The notes: generated by a model from the sequence alone, not told the origin. Shown: positions 17,801-24,331, numbered from the stretch's first letter. The stretch is DNA of 25,378 nucleotides from an uncultured Bacillota bacterium (GCA_937890735.1 CALACZ010000133.1:1-25378); one strand, 5' to 3'. Translations and numbers: made by a program.

Positions 17801-18372
17801 TCCGCGCCGAAGCGCACGGCGGTGATCTGCGCGTTTTCCGCATCCGCGCCGTCAAGCGCCAGCGCGTAGCGCAGCGCGCCGTCCTGCGCGAGCTGCGCCG
17901 CCGGGATGGTCCGTCGGACGGTCTCGTCCCCGCCGCACACGACGCTTGCGCGGCGCGTGCCGTAGCGATACCACGTCAGCACGGCGGACAGGTCTGCGTC
18001 CTCAACGCCGGGCTTTTCCGTCGTTTGCGTGCTCTGCGGCGCATCGGATGACGGCTGCGCCGTAGGCGTTTGTGCATTTTCGGGTATATCCTGCGCGGGC
18101 GCATCCTGCTGTGGTTCCTCCGGCTGCGGCTCTTCGGGCTGCGGCTGTTCGTCGGGCAGGCTCTGCTCGGGCAGCTGCACGGCGTCCGCGCCCGCACCGC
18201 CGCCCGTTTCCAGCACGGTCAGCGCCTGCGCGTGCGCAAGCAGAATGGGGTTTTCCGGCTGCGCCGCCGGGCTGCTTCCGAGCGGCAGCAGCAGCCCCGC
18301 CAGCAGCGCGGCGCATAAAACGGCGCACAGCACGGCTCTGATCCACGGTTTTTGCGTCAAAAGGTCTTTCAT
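14860..18372 (-). CDS. Large secreted four-repeat DUF4430 protein with Cys-rich tail
   Basis: This 1170-residue protein begins with a signal or anchor segment (11-32) and a Pro/Gln/Glu-rich linker (66-120). Four tandem beta repeats of about 115 residues follow (starting near 128, 248, 365 and 479). Repeats one and three share TWYxxGT and DAENAQI. Another beta domain (600-705) comes before a DUF4430-type domain (about 714-905) ending ASGWLYSLNGSYYPGT and LKDGDQLALRFT. DUF4430 resembles the C-terminal half of transcobalamin. The tail (943-1150) holds eight CxxC-type pairs (HCCG, CSRCG, CRRC, CDLCG, CVICG and others) mixed with His and Trp, then an acidic end. It is unusual to find so many such pairs in a secreted protein. 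No clear ribosome site is seen at the ATG. It leads the operon into moxR. Confidence 0.86.
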   Translation of the reverse strand: MKDLLTQKPWIRAVLCAVLCAALLAGLLLPLGSSPAAQPENPILLAHAQALTVLETGGGAGADAVQLPEQSLPDEQPQPEEPQPEEPQQDAPAQDIPENAQTPTAQPSSDAPQSTQTTEKPGVEDADLSAVLTWYRYGTRRASVVCGGDETVRRTIPAAQLAQDGALRYALALDGADAENAQITAVRFGAEDGQSRDADESGTVHLDLPEGGKSRGYLFTVEALLQRPDEDAQMVTFTFQLVIKNELDLDLCLSWRTREASDDLRCTANGSANADLAGEELADGVFAYSFAFEGLDAEGARFVSCEYWTDGGESGKLLQNGRLQMHPADGSDRQTYHLTVRAQTADGQDTAYDVTLTYIEQPYELGLEFTWYQNGTQATVQTCQPDTRTALMIYREQLRGDELRYALTLTGRDAENAQIVSATLNETALRTDGQGSVLLETGESGTKEYTLLVTARVRLVSGAEQDVPFSLTIRYSAGVRLALEYSVNADGEAVSRTLYCENGKTAAAAEIYSDQLTEGLLSYHLRADGGELTLTGAEYVAESTARSESAAVPDGSVTLRAREDGSVGENTLTVHAQDASGGAYTFTFRLPYKQRGKNCIVITTDPEEGATLINEAENDLVVTARVLGENGEKDRYLTATGVNTTLTVQLDGVDCRLESTSGNAQQYLVTPENTEGLDENEHTLYVYAEDEYGNYGEKTVKFRGVRAEPGTKIGTATLYVDLTVLGLDVSRTVEVDVLAGEPISYTIAKAVWNEDTGEPFGKAAAKQTLNWPAARCTYSGTLSDQFYLQRLDDGSNFAAHADVLTGDWSDYGATEEEQLAAIDREFGADTPQAALWRCILRNGIPLSGTSSHPGAGEFDFTMASGWLYSLNGSYYPGTAMSAYRLKDGDQLALRFTLAYGCDVGAPQGDYGNSVGYCVRAIGGEWTVEHQYEEVTQPDGTVQYVCHCCGAVTKCPHLKTEYRTIDDKTCALFCANPDCGEQVGEAEAHAFTLTQLDTDDPDAAEQHSAVCSRCGFAAELAHDWQRGEDTATCLEPGTVHLTCACGAEKDEDSPALGHDAHWCYDTQEHWQECSRCGVLEDTRGEHDYRQDGDDWTCRRCEVPHMFACLGAVLTPDEANTNCYRQTFTCDLCGRTLTRTGEFHEFENGECVICGKKEFPDEDGEEDDSGDE

Positions 18373-18424
18373 ATCGGCTCATTTCCACGCCGTAAGCGGC
18401 GATTTTTCTTCGATTGCATGGGGT

Positions 18425-18463
18425 TTATCTGCATCTTTACGCGGCGCGTAAAAACACAGATAA
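18425..18463. promoter_or_regulatory. Nested inverted repeat upstream of the large DUF4430 gene
   Basis: Two pairs of 7-base arms are nested: TTATCTG (18425-18431) with CAGATAA (18457-18463), and TTTACGC (18436-18442) with GCGTAAA (18446-18452). The site lies 53-91 bases before the start codon in the 192-bp gap after the SLH gene. It could be an operator or an RNA hairpin. I could not see a convincing promoter in this gap. Confidence 0.45.
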
Positions 18464-18525
18464 GCCACACGCCCGCGCGGTGATCCGCACGTTCGTCCGG
18501 CTTGTCTGCGGTTTTCAGGTTTTGG

Positions 18526-18550
18526 TCCGGGGCGCGTAACGCGCCCCGGA
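18526..18550 (-). terminator. Strong hairpin after the SLH gene, probable partial terminator
   Basis: A perfect 11-bp GC-rich stem (18526-18536 with 18540-18550) lies 14 bases beyond the SLH gene stop. It has no proper T-run on the minus strand, so it may stop transcription only in part or stabilise the 3' end. Some transcripts could then read on into the next gene. Confidence 0.5.
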
Positions 18551-18564
18551 GAAAACTGGTTTTA

Positions 18565-21500
18565 TCATTTTACAATGTTCGTCAGGAATCTGTCAAGGAT
18601 GACTGCGATTTCCGCACGCGTGGCGTATGCCTGCGGCGCGAGCTGATCACCGCGACCCTGTACAAGACCGGCGTTCACAGCCCAGCCCATCGCGTCCAGC
18701 GCATAGGCAGAGATGCTGCTGTAGTCGTCATACTCGCGGATCGCCATGCCGCCCTGCGTGGTGTCGTAATCCTTCAGCTGCGCGTAGCGGTAGAGCATCG
18801 CGCAGAGCTGCTCGCGGGTGATCTTGCCGTCCATGTTCGTGCCGTCGGACACGCCGTTCTCCATCGCCCAGGCTCTGCCCGCGGCGTACCACGGCGTGCC
18901 GGAGGTCTTTTCGCCGTCCAGACGCGCCAGGATCGTGACGATCATCGCGCGGGTGGTATCGGCGTTCGGAGAGAACTTGCCGCTGCCCGTGCCGGACATC
19001 AAGCCCAGCTCGGAAACGTAGTACACGGAATCGGCGAACCAGTCATTGCTGCGCACGTCGGTGTAGGAGATGTCCTCCTCTTCGCCTTCGCCCGCGTCCT
19101 CGCGCACGGAGGATTTGCCGACAACGCCGGCGTTATTCGCCTTGAGGAGGTTCTCATAGCGGCGCTCGGCGCTTTCCAGCGTGCCGAGGTTGCCGACGAG
19201 CTCCTTCTGCGCGTCGGTCAGGGATTCATACAGCTCGCGCAGCGCCGCCAGCGCTTCGCCGCTGTTCTTGGAGATGCTGCCGATGGAGGCGATCTTCTTT
19301 TCGACCTCTTCCGCCGCGATCTTGTCGGCGGTACGGGTGAGGGTGATGGTGAAGTCGAGCGCGGACTCGCTCACGGCGAGCGTGCCGTTTGCCGCCTCAT
19401 AGCCCGCCTTGCTGACGGCGTAGGCAAAGTCGCCCGCGACCGCGCCGAACTTGTTCTCCGCAGTCAGCATGGACTTGACGTTCTCGCTGTCCTGGATGCT
19501 GATCTCATCGGAGGATACGGCGACGGTCTTGCCCGTCTCATCCACAAAGTGGAGCTGGACCTTCAGCAGGTCGGAGCTGTCCACCGTCAGAGAGAGCTCC
19601 GGCAGACGGCTGAGGTTCATGCCGACGTTCGGTGCATCGCCAACCATACCCGTGCCGACCGTGTAGCTCACGTCGCGGTGCGTCAGACGACCTGGGTAAC
19701 CACCCATCTTGATCAGACCAGTCAGATCATAAGTATCCTCGATCCAGTACTTCGGGAGGGTGATGCTGATTAGCTGACGCGTCGGGTTGCCGCTGAAATC
19801 ATACACACCGAAGCTGCCGCCAGGAATGGAGCGGAATGACGTGCCATCTTCGCCAGTGTAGTAGACAGAGGCGTTGAAGTTGTATACGCCGGAGAGCTTT
19901 TCCTTCGGATTCACAAGATTGTGGAACTGGAGCTTGACCGTATCGCCAGCCTTAACAGTGCTGGGATCAGCGATCGCAGCGCCGGTGCTGTCCTGAAGGT
20001 CATAGGTGACTTCGCGCGTCGTGATGACCTGATAGTTCGCCACACCGCCCTTTTCGACCTTGATGATGTGGCGACCCGTGGTCAGCCCAGATACCGTGAC
20101 CTCACCCGTTGCGGCGTTCGTCGTAACGCCCTCCGAGGTAAAGCCCGCAAAGGTCATCGTATCACCCACCACAGAGCGATCTACCGTCACGGTGCTGCCC
20201 TTTTCGGGGGTAAAGCTGTATTCCGCGCCTTCATCGCCCAGATAGAACAGGATGTCATGCTCCGCATCCAGCGCGGTGGTCTTGCCGCCTGTGCGGTCGA
20301 TGAGCATATTCTTTTCAATATGCGTGCCGTCCTCGCCGACTGTCACCACGAACACACCCGTGCACTCCGGCCAGATGGCGGAGAACTGCTTGCTCGCCGT
20401 GCTGGACTGAGCCTGCATATGGGTCATGGCATCGTAGGTGACCAGTACGATCGCCGTGCCGGTTTTGTTGGCGGTGATGTAGGACAGGCTGGAGTTATAC
20501 TCCGTCGGCTCGACGGTGATGATGTCGCTGGGGTTGCCCGCCTCGTCGATCACGCTGTAGTGCATATCCGGCAGAGCGACCTTTGCGTTCATGAAGCTCT
20601 CGATCGCCATCCAGTTGCGGAACACATTCAGCTCGAACGTCTCGCCGACGTCCATACTGAGGTAGCCGTCGCCGTTCACGCCCAGATAAATATCCGCGCG
20701 GTCGTAAATGTTTTTCTCGAAGTTATGGAACACGGTGTCCTTCGTAAACTCGCTGCTGCCGATGTACAGGTCGTCCGCAGTCACGGTAACGCCGTCCGCA
20801 GGCAGAGCGGTATAGAAATCCCACCACGTCACGCCATCGGGATGCTGCACGCGTACAAAGTAGTTGCCCTTGCTCTTTTCCGGGACGGTCAGCGTCACAG
20901 ACGTTTCCCCGTCCGCAACCGTCTGGCAGTCGGCAACATCATACACATAATAGGTGTGGAATGCGCCCGCCGTCACGGTCGAACCCGCCGGGGCGTTCAC
21001 GGTCAGGTTGAGCTTCTGCGCGACCTTGCCGGTCAGGTCGATCGCCAAGGTCGTCTGGTTGCCGCTCTTGGAAACAGTCGTCTCCAGAAAGTCATCCGCG
21101 CGCTCGCCGATCGGGGTGAAGGTTGCCGCAACGGTATCGCCGCTCATGAACAGGCAGCTCGTATATATTGTGCCGTAGTTATCGGCTTTCCCAAGCGTCC
21201 CCTCACGCACCGTGCCGTCTGTGCCGGTGATCTTCATGGAGATCGTGTAGTCCGTGCCCTCGACCCAGCCGGAGTTCGTCGCGTGGATCTCATACGCGCG
21301 GCAGAAGGTAAAGGTCTGCTCCGCGTCCTGCGTCACGGTGAACGCGAGGCCGCCGTTGCAGTCGTTATTCTCATCATAGCCGTCCACCCAGTACTCGCCC
21401 GGGGTCAGCTCGATGTTTTCGTACATTTTCTGATAGCCGTTCGGGACGGTCGAAACGCCGTCCAGCAGGTCGGTCTCGCCCTTGACGCCGCCGTCATAGG

Positions 21501-21660
21501 TGTAGAGCTTGACGTCGCTGAGCTGCGCGTCGTGCAGCCCCTTGATGTCCACGCTCACCTTGTCCGCGGCAAAGACCATCACGGTCATGGTGCTGAGCAC
21601 CATGACCAGCACTAGTACCAGCGCTGCGGCGCGGCGGACGCGGAATGTTTTCTTGTCCAT
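18565..21660 (-). CDS. S-layer homology (SLH) domain surface protein
   Basis: This 1031-residue protein has a signal peptide (about 1-31, ending VFAA). A long beta-rich ectodomain with Ig-like segments follows, then a helical linker (about 775-840, rich in Glu, Ala and Lys). Three C-terminal SLH repeats (866-1031) contain DWFADSVYYVSELGLMSG, PWYAAGRAWAMENGVSDG and MGWAVNAGLVQGRG with TRAMIV, TREQLC and TRAEIA. SLH domains bind pyruvylated secondary wall polymers, so the protein is held on the cell wall. The ATG follows AAGGAG at a good distance. It lies 33 bases after the DUF4430-like gene, so the two form an operon. The ligand of the ectodomain is unknown. A stretch around 19681-19980 is only about 54% GC, clearly below the neighbouring genes. 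Confidence 0.93.
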   Translation of the reverse strand: MDKKTFRVRRAAALVLVLVMVLSTMTVMVFAADKVSVDIKGLHDAQLSDVKLYTYDGGVKGETDLLDGVSTVPNGYQKMYENIELTPGEYWVDGYDENNDCNGGLAFTVTQDAEQTFTFCRAYEIHATNSGWVEGTDYTISMKITGTDGTVREGTLGKADNYGTIYTSCLFMSGDTVAATFTPIGERADDFLETTVSKSGNQTTLAIDLTGKVAQKLNLTVNAPAGSTVTAGAFHTYYVYDVADCQTVADGETSVTLTVPEKSKGNYFVRVQHPDGVTWWDFYTALPADGVTVTADDLYIGSSEFTKDTVFHNFEKNIYDRADIYLGVNGDGYLSMDVGETFELNVFRNWMAIESFMNAKVALPDMHYSVIDEAGNPSDIITVEPTEYNSSLSYITANKTGTAIVLVTYDAMTHMQAQSSTASKQFSAIWPECTGVFVVTVGEDGTHIEKNMLIDRTGGKTTALDAEHDILFYLGDEGAEYSFTPEKGSTVTVDRSVVGDTMTFAGFTSEGVTTNAATGEVTVSGLTTGRHIIKVEKGGVANYQVITTREVTYDLQDSTGAAIADPSTVKAGDTVKLQFHNLVNPKEKLSGVYNFNASVYYTGEDGTSFRSIPGGSFGVYDFSGNPTRQLISITLPKYWIEDTYDLTGLIKMGGYPGRLTHRDVSYTVGTGMVGDAPNVGMNLSRLPELSLTVDSSDLLKVQLHFVDETGKTVAVSSDEISIQDSENVKSMLTAENKFGAVAGDFAYAVSKAGYEAANGTLAVSESALDFTITLTRTADKIAAEEVEKKIASIGSISKNSGEALAALRELYESLTDAQKELVGNLGTLESAERRYENLLKANNAGVVGKSSVREDAGEGEEEDISYTDVRSNDWFADSVYYVSELGLMSGTGSGKFSPNADTTRAMIVTILARLDGEKTSGTPWYAAGRAWAMENGVSDGTNMDGKITREQLCAMLYRYAQLKDYDTTQGGMAIREYDDYSSISAYALDAMGWAVNAGLVQGRGDQLAPQAYATRAEIAVILDRFLTNIVK

Positions 21661-21693
21661 GTTGTGTTCTCCTTCTTTCTATTTCCGGGCGGC

Positions 21694-22986
21694 TCAGCCG
21701 CCAAGTTTACCTGTGAATGCCTTCTCCGAAACAGCCCCGCTCTCATTTATTAAGAAGAGCTTGACGGTATCGCCGTCCGCCGGGAGGGTGATGCTCTGCA
21801 CGCCCGCCGCCGTGACATCCCGTACGGCTGCCGAGACGAGCCGCCCTTCGCGGTACGTCGCCGCGAGGAGCTGCCCGCCGGACTCGTTCAGCACGCATTG
21901 CAGCCGGACGCTGCCGCCGGACTGCTGCACGGTCGTGTTGACAAGCCCCGCCTCCTGCGCCGCCGTGACCACGACCTTTGCGACCGCGGGCGCGGTGTGC
22001 GCCGCAGACTTGCCCCAGTTGGGATCGTGCCCCATCAGATAATACATACCCGCCTGCGGGAAGGTCACGGTGTACCAGCCGTCGCCGGTCTCTTCCGGCG
22101 TGAGGGTGACGCCGTCGGCTTTGTACCACTCGTCGTCATAGACCGCCGCGGTCAGCGAAGTCGCAGGCTGGTAGTCATCGCTTCCTTCGCCCTCGACGGG
22201 GAAGCTCGGCTTTTTCAGCATCTGCACGCGGAGCGTCTGCCCCGCCTCGACCTCGCAGGTATCCTGCGCGAAGCACGCGAACGCGCCGTCACTATAAAAA
22301 TCCAGGTCGGAGTGGAGTGAGAAGTCCAGCGTGTCGCCGTCGGACAGGAGCTGATAGTCGAGCGTGCTGCCGTAGTCCTCATACATCAGCGGATAGGTAT
22401 GATTGCGGAAGTACATCAGGTTCGCGTCGTGCCCCCAGAAATTCGACATATACAGGGACATCGCGTCCTGATCCGCCAGCACAAGCGCCTCCTGTTCGTT
22501 GGCGTATTTGTTGTCGTTCAGATCCGTCATGGACTTGCCGGAATTGGCAAAGTTTTTCGCGCTCTTTGCCCAGCCCTTGCCGCACTGGCTTTCCGGCAGA
22601 CCATAATAATAGCGCTCCAACAGGTAAATCACTGCGTGCAGCGCCGTGGGGCGTGCAATGACATCGCTGCCCCGGTCATAAACAACGCTCTGCTTACCGT
22701 CGCCGGTGGGGATGGTGTGCGCCGGATAGCGGTCATATTTCTCCAGCCCGTAAAGCGCCAGATCAAAATACGGTACGGTGACGTCCAGATGGGCAAGCGC
22801 CGTCTGGTCGGTATCGCAGCCCAGCAGCGGCACGCCGTCATTCGAGATCGTCACGGTGATGGTAACTTCATCGGCTGGCGTTTCGTCGTAGCCATACGCG
22901 TCGCCGAATTTTGCACCCGCCGGGACGCACAGCAGCGAGACGATCAGCGCCGCGAGAAGCAGCAGCGCGCAAAGCCGTTTTTTCAA
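21694..22986 (-). CDS. Secreted DUF4430-like protein
   Basis: This 430-residue protein has a signal peptide (about 1-25, AGA). Residues 40-235 look like a DUF4430-type domain: VTITVTISNDG at the start, TALHAVIYLLERYYYG in the middle and YQLLSDGDTLDFSLHSDLD at the end. A beta-sandwich (about 245-340, GDGWYTVTFPQAGMYYLMGH) follows, then a small C-terminal module (360-420) like that at the end of the propeller protein. There is no wall anchor, so it may be held by the SLH protein encoded just downstream. The start is a TTG with AGGAGG eight bases upstream; an ATG between them is followed at once by a stop and cannot be the start. The DUF4430 assignment rests on pattern resemblance and needs a profile search. 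Confidence 0.85.
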   Translation of the reverse strand: MKKRLCALLLLAALIVSLLCVPAGAKFGDAYGYDETPADEVTITVTISNDGVPLLGCDTDQTALAHLDVTVPYFDLALYGLEKYDRYPAHTIPTGDGKQSVVYDRGSDVIARPTALHAVIYLLERYYYGLPESQCGKGWAKSAKNFANSGKSMTDLNDNKYANEQEALVLADQDAMSLYMSNFWGHDANLMYFRNHTYPLMYEDYGSTLDYQLLSDGDTLDFSLHSDLDFYSDGAFACFAQDTCEVEAGQTLRVQMLKKPSFPVEGEGSDDYQPATSLTAAVYDDEWYKADGVTLTPEETGDGWYTVTFPQAGMYYLMGHDPNWGKSAAHTAPAVAKVVVTAAQEAGLVNTTVQQSGGSVRLQCVLNESGGQLLAATYREGRLVSAAVRDVTAAGVQSITLPADGDTVKLFLINESGAVSEKAFTGKLGG

Positions 22987-23012
22987 CTTACATTCCTCCT
23001 AAAATCTGCGTG

Positions 23013-23143
23013 CACGGGCTTCGGCGTTCCCAGTACCGAAGCCCGTGGGCAGTAGACCGCGTGCCCCACACACGGTCCGTCGGCAGTCGGTCTCAGGGGG
23101 ATGAGACCGGGTCTGTATCGGCACGCTCCGTCTGGCAGGACGG
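23013..23143 (-). promoter_or_regulatory. Structured leader of the DUF4430-like gene
   Basis: Three hairpins lie in the last 150 bases before the TTG start. They are a perfect 12-bp stem (23013-23024 with 23036-23047) a few bases upstream of the AGGAGG site, an 8-bp stem (23088-23095 with 23102-23109), and a 5-bp stem (23128-23132 with 23139-23143). GCGTGCC and GGCACGC segments can also pair across the middle hairpin. It looks like a folded 5' untranslated region that could control access to the ribosome site. It does not match a riboswitch class that I know. Confidence 0.5.
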
Positions 23144-23180
23144 CGCGTGACTAGTAACACTACGGACGTGCGGCAGCACA

Positions 23181-23214
23181 CAAAAATACCGCCTGTTTTC
23201 CAAGAAAACGGCGG
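23181..23214 (-). terminator. Second of two tandem terminators
   Basis: CCGCC plus GTTTTC (23189-23200) pairs with GAAAAC plus GGCGG (23204-23214), with one bulged base, and is followed on the minus strand by TATTTTTG. It stands just after another terminator, a doubling used to stop strongly expressed RNAs or to form an attenuator. Confidence 0.75.
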
Positions 23215-23225
23215 CTTTATGGCGC

Positions 23226-23256
23226 AGAAACAAAACGCCGGTCAGATGACCGGCGT
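23226..23256 (-). terminator. First of two tandem terminators, end of the non-coding RNA
   Basis: A perfect 10-bp stem (23235-23244 with 23247-23256) is followed on the minus strand by TTTTGTTTC. It closes the structured RNA that begins near 23571. Confidence 0.8.
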
Positions 23257-23571
23257 GCACTGCGAATTTCCTGCATTCGGAGAAGCACGCCCGAATGCGC
23301 TCACCTGCATAGGCAGACCCGTGCATACGCACGGGGGACAGCAAGTCTTCCGTCTCACTCCACGGCAGTTTCCTGCCACGTTTGCAACCTGTCTTCTCAC
23401 AGAAAGATCTGCAATGACGGGCTTTCGCCCCAGCGGTCATACCGCCTCGGTGCATTCTTGAGTCCACGGCGCCGGTCGCGCGGGTTTGGTTACCCCTTCC
23501 TTTTTCACCCGGGTCTGGCGAAGCATACCCGGATTACACGTCCCTGAGCACATCTATGAAGTTTTAAACCA
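23229..23571 (-). ncRNA. Highly structured non-coding RNA, family unassigned
   Basis: Between a strong promoter and a terminator lie about 340 bases with no plausible protein. At least six hairpins are visible: 23509-23532, 23433-23445, 23419-23430, 23364-23377, 23318-23335 and 23273-23298. Two of them (23419-23430 and 23364-23377) are capped by GAAA tetraloops on the RNA strand, which often make tertiary contacts in large RNAs. Purine-rich single-stranded segments such as GTGAAAAAGGAAGG lie between. It is not tmRNA, RNase P RNA, 6S RNA or a cobalamin, FMN or TPP riboswitch, judged by their conserved cores. Of clostridial RNAs of this style the raiA motif is one to test. It may act alone or as the leader of the secreted-protein operon. 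Confidence 0.6.
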
Positions 23572-23577
23572 TTACTA

Positions 23578-23605
23578 AATATAGCATTTCTATAGAAAAA
23601 GTCAA
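23578..23605 (-). promoter_or_regulatory. Strong sigma-A promoter for the structured RNA
   Basis: On the minus strand TTGACT (23600-23605) and TATATT (23578-23583) are 16 bases apart, each one mismatch from consensus. The surroundings are AT-rich, unlike the rest of the window. The -35 box overlaps the last codons of the upstream membrane-protein gene. Confidence 0.75.
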
Positions 23606-23910
23606 GACCTGATCGCGACCCTTTTCGTATTCGCGTCCTTATGCACCTGCCGGTCAATCTTACGGTTGCGGAAATAGACGAGCAGGTTCAGGCTCACCGC
23701 AAAGAGATTGAAGAAATAGACGATCAGCACATAGTTGACCTTTCCGGCGATGATCTTGGCGGTGATGCCGCAGAGATAGCCAAACAGGATGAGCAGGATG
23801 AACGGCAGGCTCATGCCGTGCGCCGTGCGCGTGCGGTAGTTGTTGATCAGCGAGATCGGCCACGAAAAGCCAAAACAAATGAGCATCATCGCCTCGAGCA
23901 GATTCTGCAT
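23602..23910 (-). CDS. SemiSWEET/PQ-loop-like small membrane protein
   Basis: This 102-residue protein has three membrane segments (about 4-23, 34-54 and 58-80) and a basic C-terminal tail. The first segment holds FGFSWPISLINNYRTRT followed by GMSL, and the second GYLCGITAKI. This layout fits the three-helix SemiSWEET/PQ-loop fold, with WP where the PQ pair usually lies. Such proteins act as dimers and move sugars or other small solutes, but the substrate is unknown here. The ATG is preceded by GGGAGGG. It has its own promoter at 23943-23970 and no terminator before the next promoter. Confidence 0.8.
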   Translation of the reverse strand: MQNLLEAMMLICFGFSWPISLINNYRTRTAHGMSLPFILLILFGYLCGITAKIIAGKVNYVLIVYFFNLFAVSLNLLVYFRNRKIDRQVHKDANTKRVAIRS

Positions 23911-23942
23911 TGCGAAACCCTCCCAGTTCCCTTTTCATGCTT

Positions 23943-23970
23943 ATCATAGCGCTTTGGGGCGCAAATGCAA
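23943..23970 (-). promoter_or_regulatory. Promoter of the SemiSWEET-like gene
   Basis: On the minus strand TTGCAT (23965-23970) and TATGAT (23943-23948) are separated by 16 bases, about 35 bases before the start codon. Confidence 0.55.
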
Positions 23971-24000
23971 CCTCATTTCCCCGCTTTTTGCGCAAAACCC

Positions 24001-24054
24001 GGCAAAATCGACATTTTGCCCGAATGGTGCGCGGTGCAGTGGCTAAAACTGCAC
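24001..24054. repeat. Two small inverted repeats in non-coding DNA
   Basis: GGCAAAAT (24001-24008) pairs with ATTTTGCC (24013-24020), and GTGCAGT (24034-24040) pairs with ACTGCAC (24048-24054). They lie in the 420-bp gap between the SemiSWEET-like gene and gpr. Neither has a T-run that would make it a clear terminator. Confidence 0.5.
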
Positions 24055-24102
24055 TTATTGTACAAACCAGAACTTTTTTGCCCGGAAGTTCGCGTTTAAA
24101 AG

Positions 24103-24131
24103 TTGACGTAACGTCGTTTACGCTCCATAAT
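24103..24131 (+). promoter_or_regulatory. Plus-strand promoter pointing into non-coding DNA
   Basis: TTGACG (24103-24108) and CATAAT (24126-24131) have exactly 17 bases between them, each one mismatch from consensus. No plus-strand gene with a ribosome site follows before gpr, which is convergent. It may drive a short RNA through the DnaA-box cluster, or be a chance match in AT-rich DNA. Confidence 0.4.
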
Positions 24132-24192
24132 TCGCTTCCAGAGTCTTACTTTTGTTACCGATTTCCGCGCCGAAAAATTCCCTTCCCGTGCC

Positions 24193-24268
24193 TGTGCATA
24201 AACTGTGCATGATGTGAATAACTCCCGAAAATCAAGAGTTATTCACATCTTCAACAGGTTTATCCACA
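24193..24268. other. DnaA-box cluster (possible origin or DnaA-titration site)
   Basis: Four exact matches to the DnaA box TTATNCACA lie in 76 bases. They are at 24193-24201 (minus, TTATGCACA), 24213-24221 (minus, TTATTCACA), 24239-24247 (plus, TTATTCACA) and 24260-24268 (plus, TTATCCACA). A fifth, one mismatch away, is at 24204-24212. The middle pair is part of a perfect 14-bp inverted repeat (24211-24224 with 24236-24249). AT-rich DNA follows (24271-24336). Such clusters mark replication origins or sites that titrate DnaA. dnaA and dnaN are not in the window, so which of the two is open. Confidence 0.7.
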
Positions 24269-24310
24269 GGAACATTTTCCGCCGAATACAAAAATTTTTA
24301 GATAATCTGC

Positions 24311-24325
24311 TTGACATAATGTCAA
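24311..24325. promoter_or_regulatory. 15-base palindrome at the end of gpr
   Basis: TTGACAT and ATGTCAA flank a single A, giving a perfect palindrome, and a second pair CATAATG/CATTATG (24315-24321 with 24330-24336) overlaps it. It lies in the AT-rich stretch between the DnaA boxes and the gpr stop codon. It could be an operator or a weak terminator for gpr. Confidence 0.4.
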
Positions 24326-24331
24326 AAAACA

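Noticed and set aside
19921..21615. Long plus-strand open frame (564 codons) opposite the SLH gene
   Set aside because: Antisense to a gene with signal peptide and three SLH repeats; no recognisable domain and no ribosome site.
22989..22994. ATG-TAA minimal upstream frame before the TTG start
   Set aside because: The ATG directly abuts the AGGAGG site with almost no spacing, so ribosomes are unlikely to start there; it is probably chance.
23093..23467. Minus-strand frame (124 codons) and an overlapping plus-strand frame at 23147-23461
   Set aside because: Both cross terminators and dense hairpins, have no ribosome site, and are better explained by the non-coding RNA and leader.
22987..23571. 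Cobalamin riboswitch upstream of the DUF4430-like gene
   Set aside because: I looked for the conserved GGGAA/GGTGxxAxTCC core and the GCCACTG box on the RNA strand and found neither, although the fold of the proteins made it worth testing.
24029..24050. GCCACTG on the minus strand as a riboswitch core
   Set aside because: The surrounding bases do not match a cobalamin aptamer, and the site is part of a simple inverted repeat.
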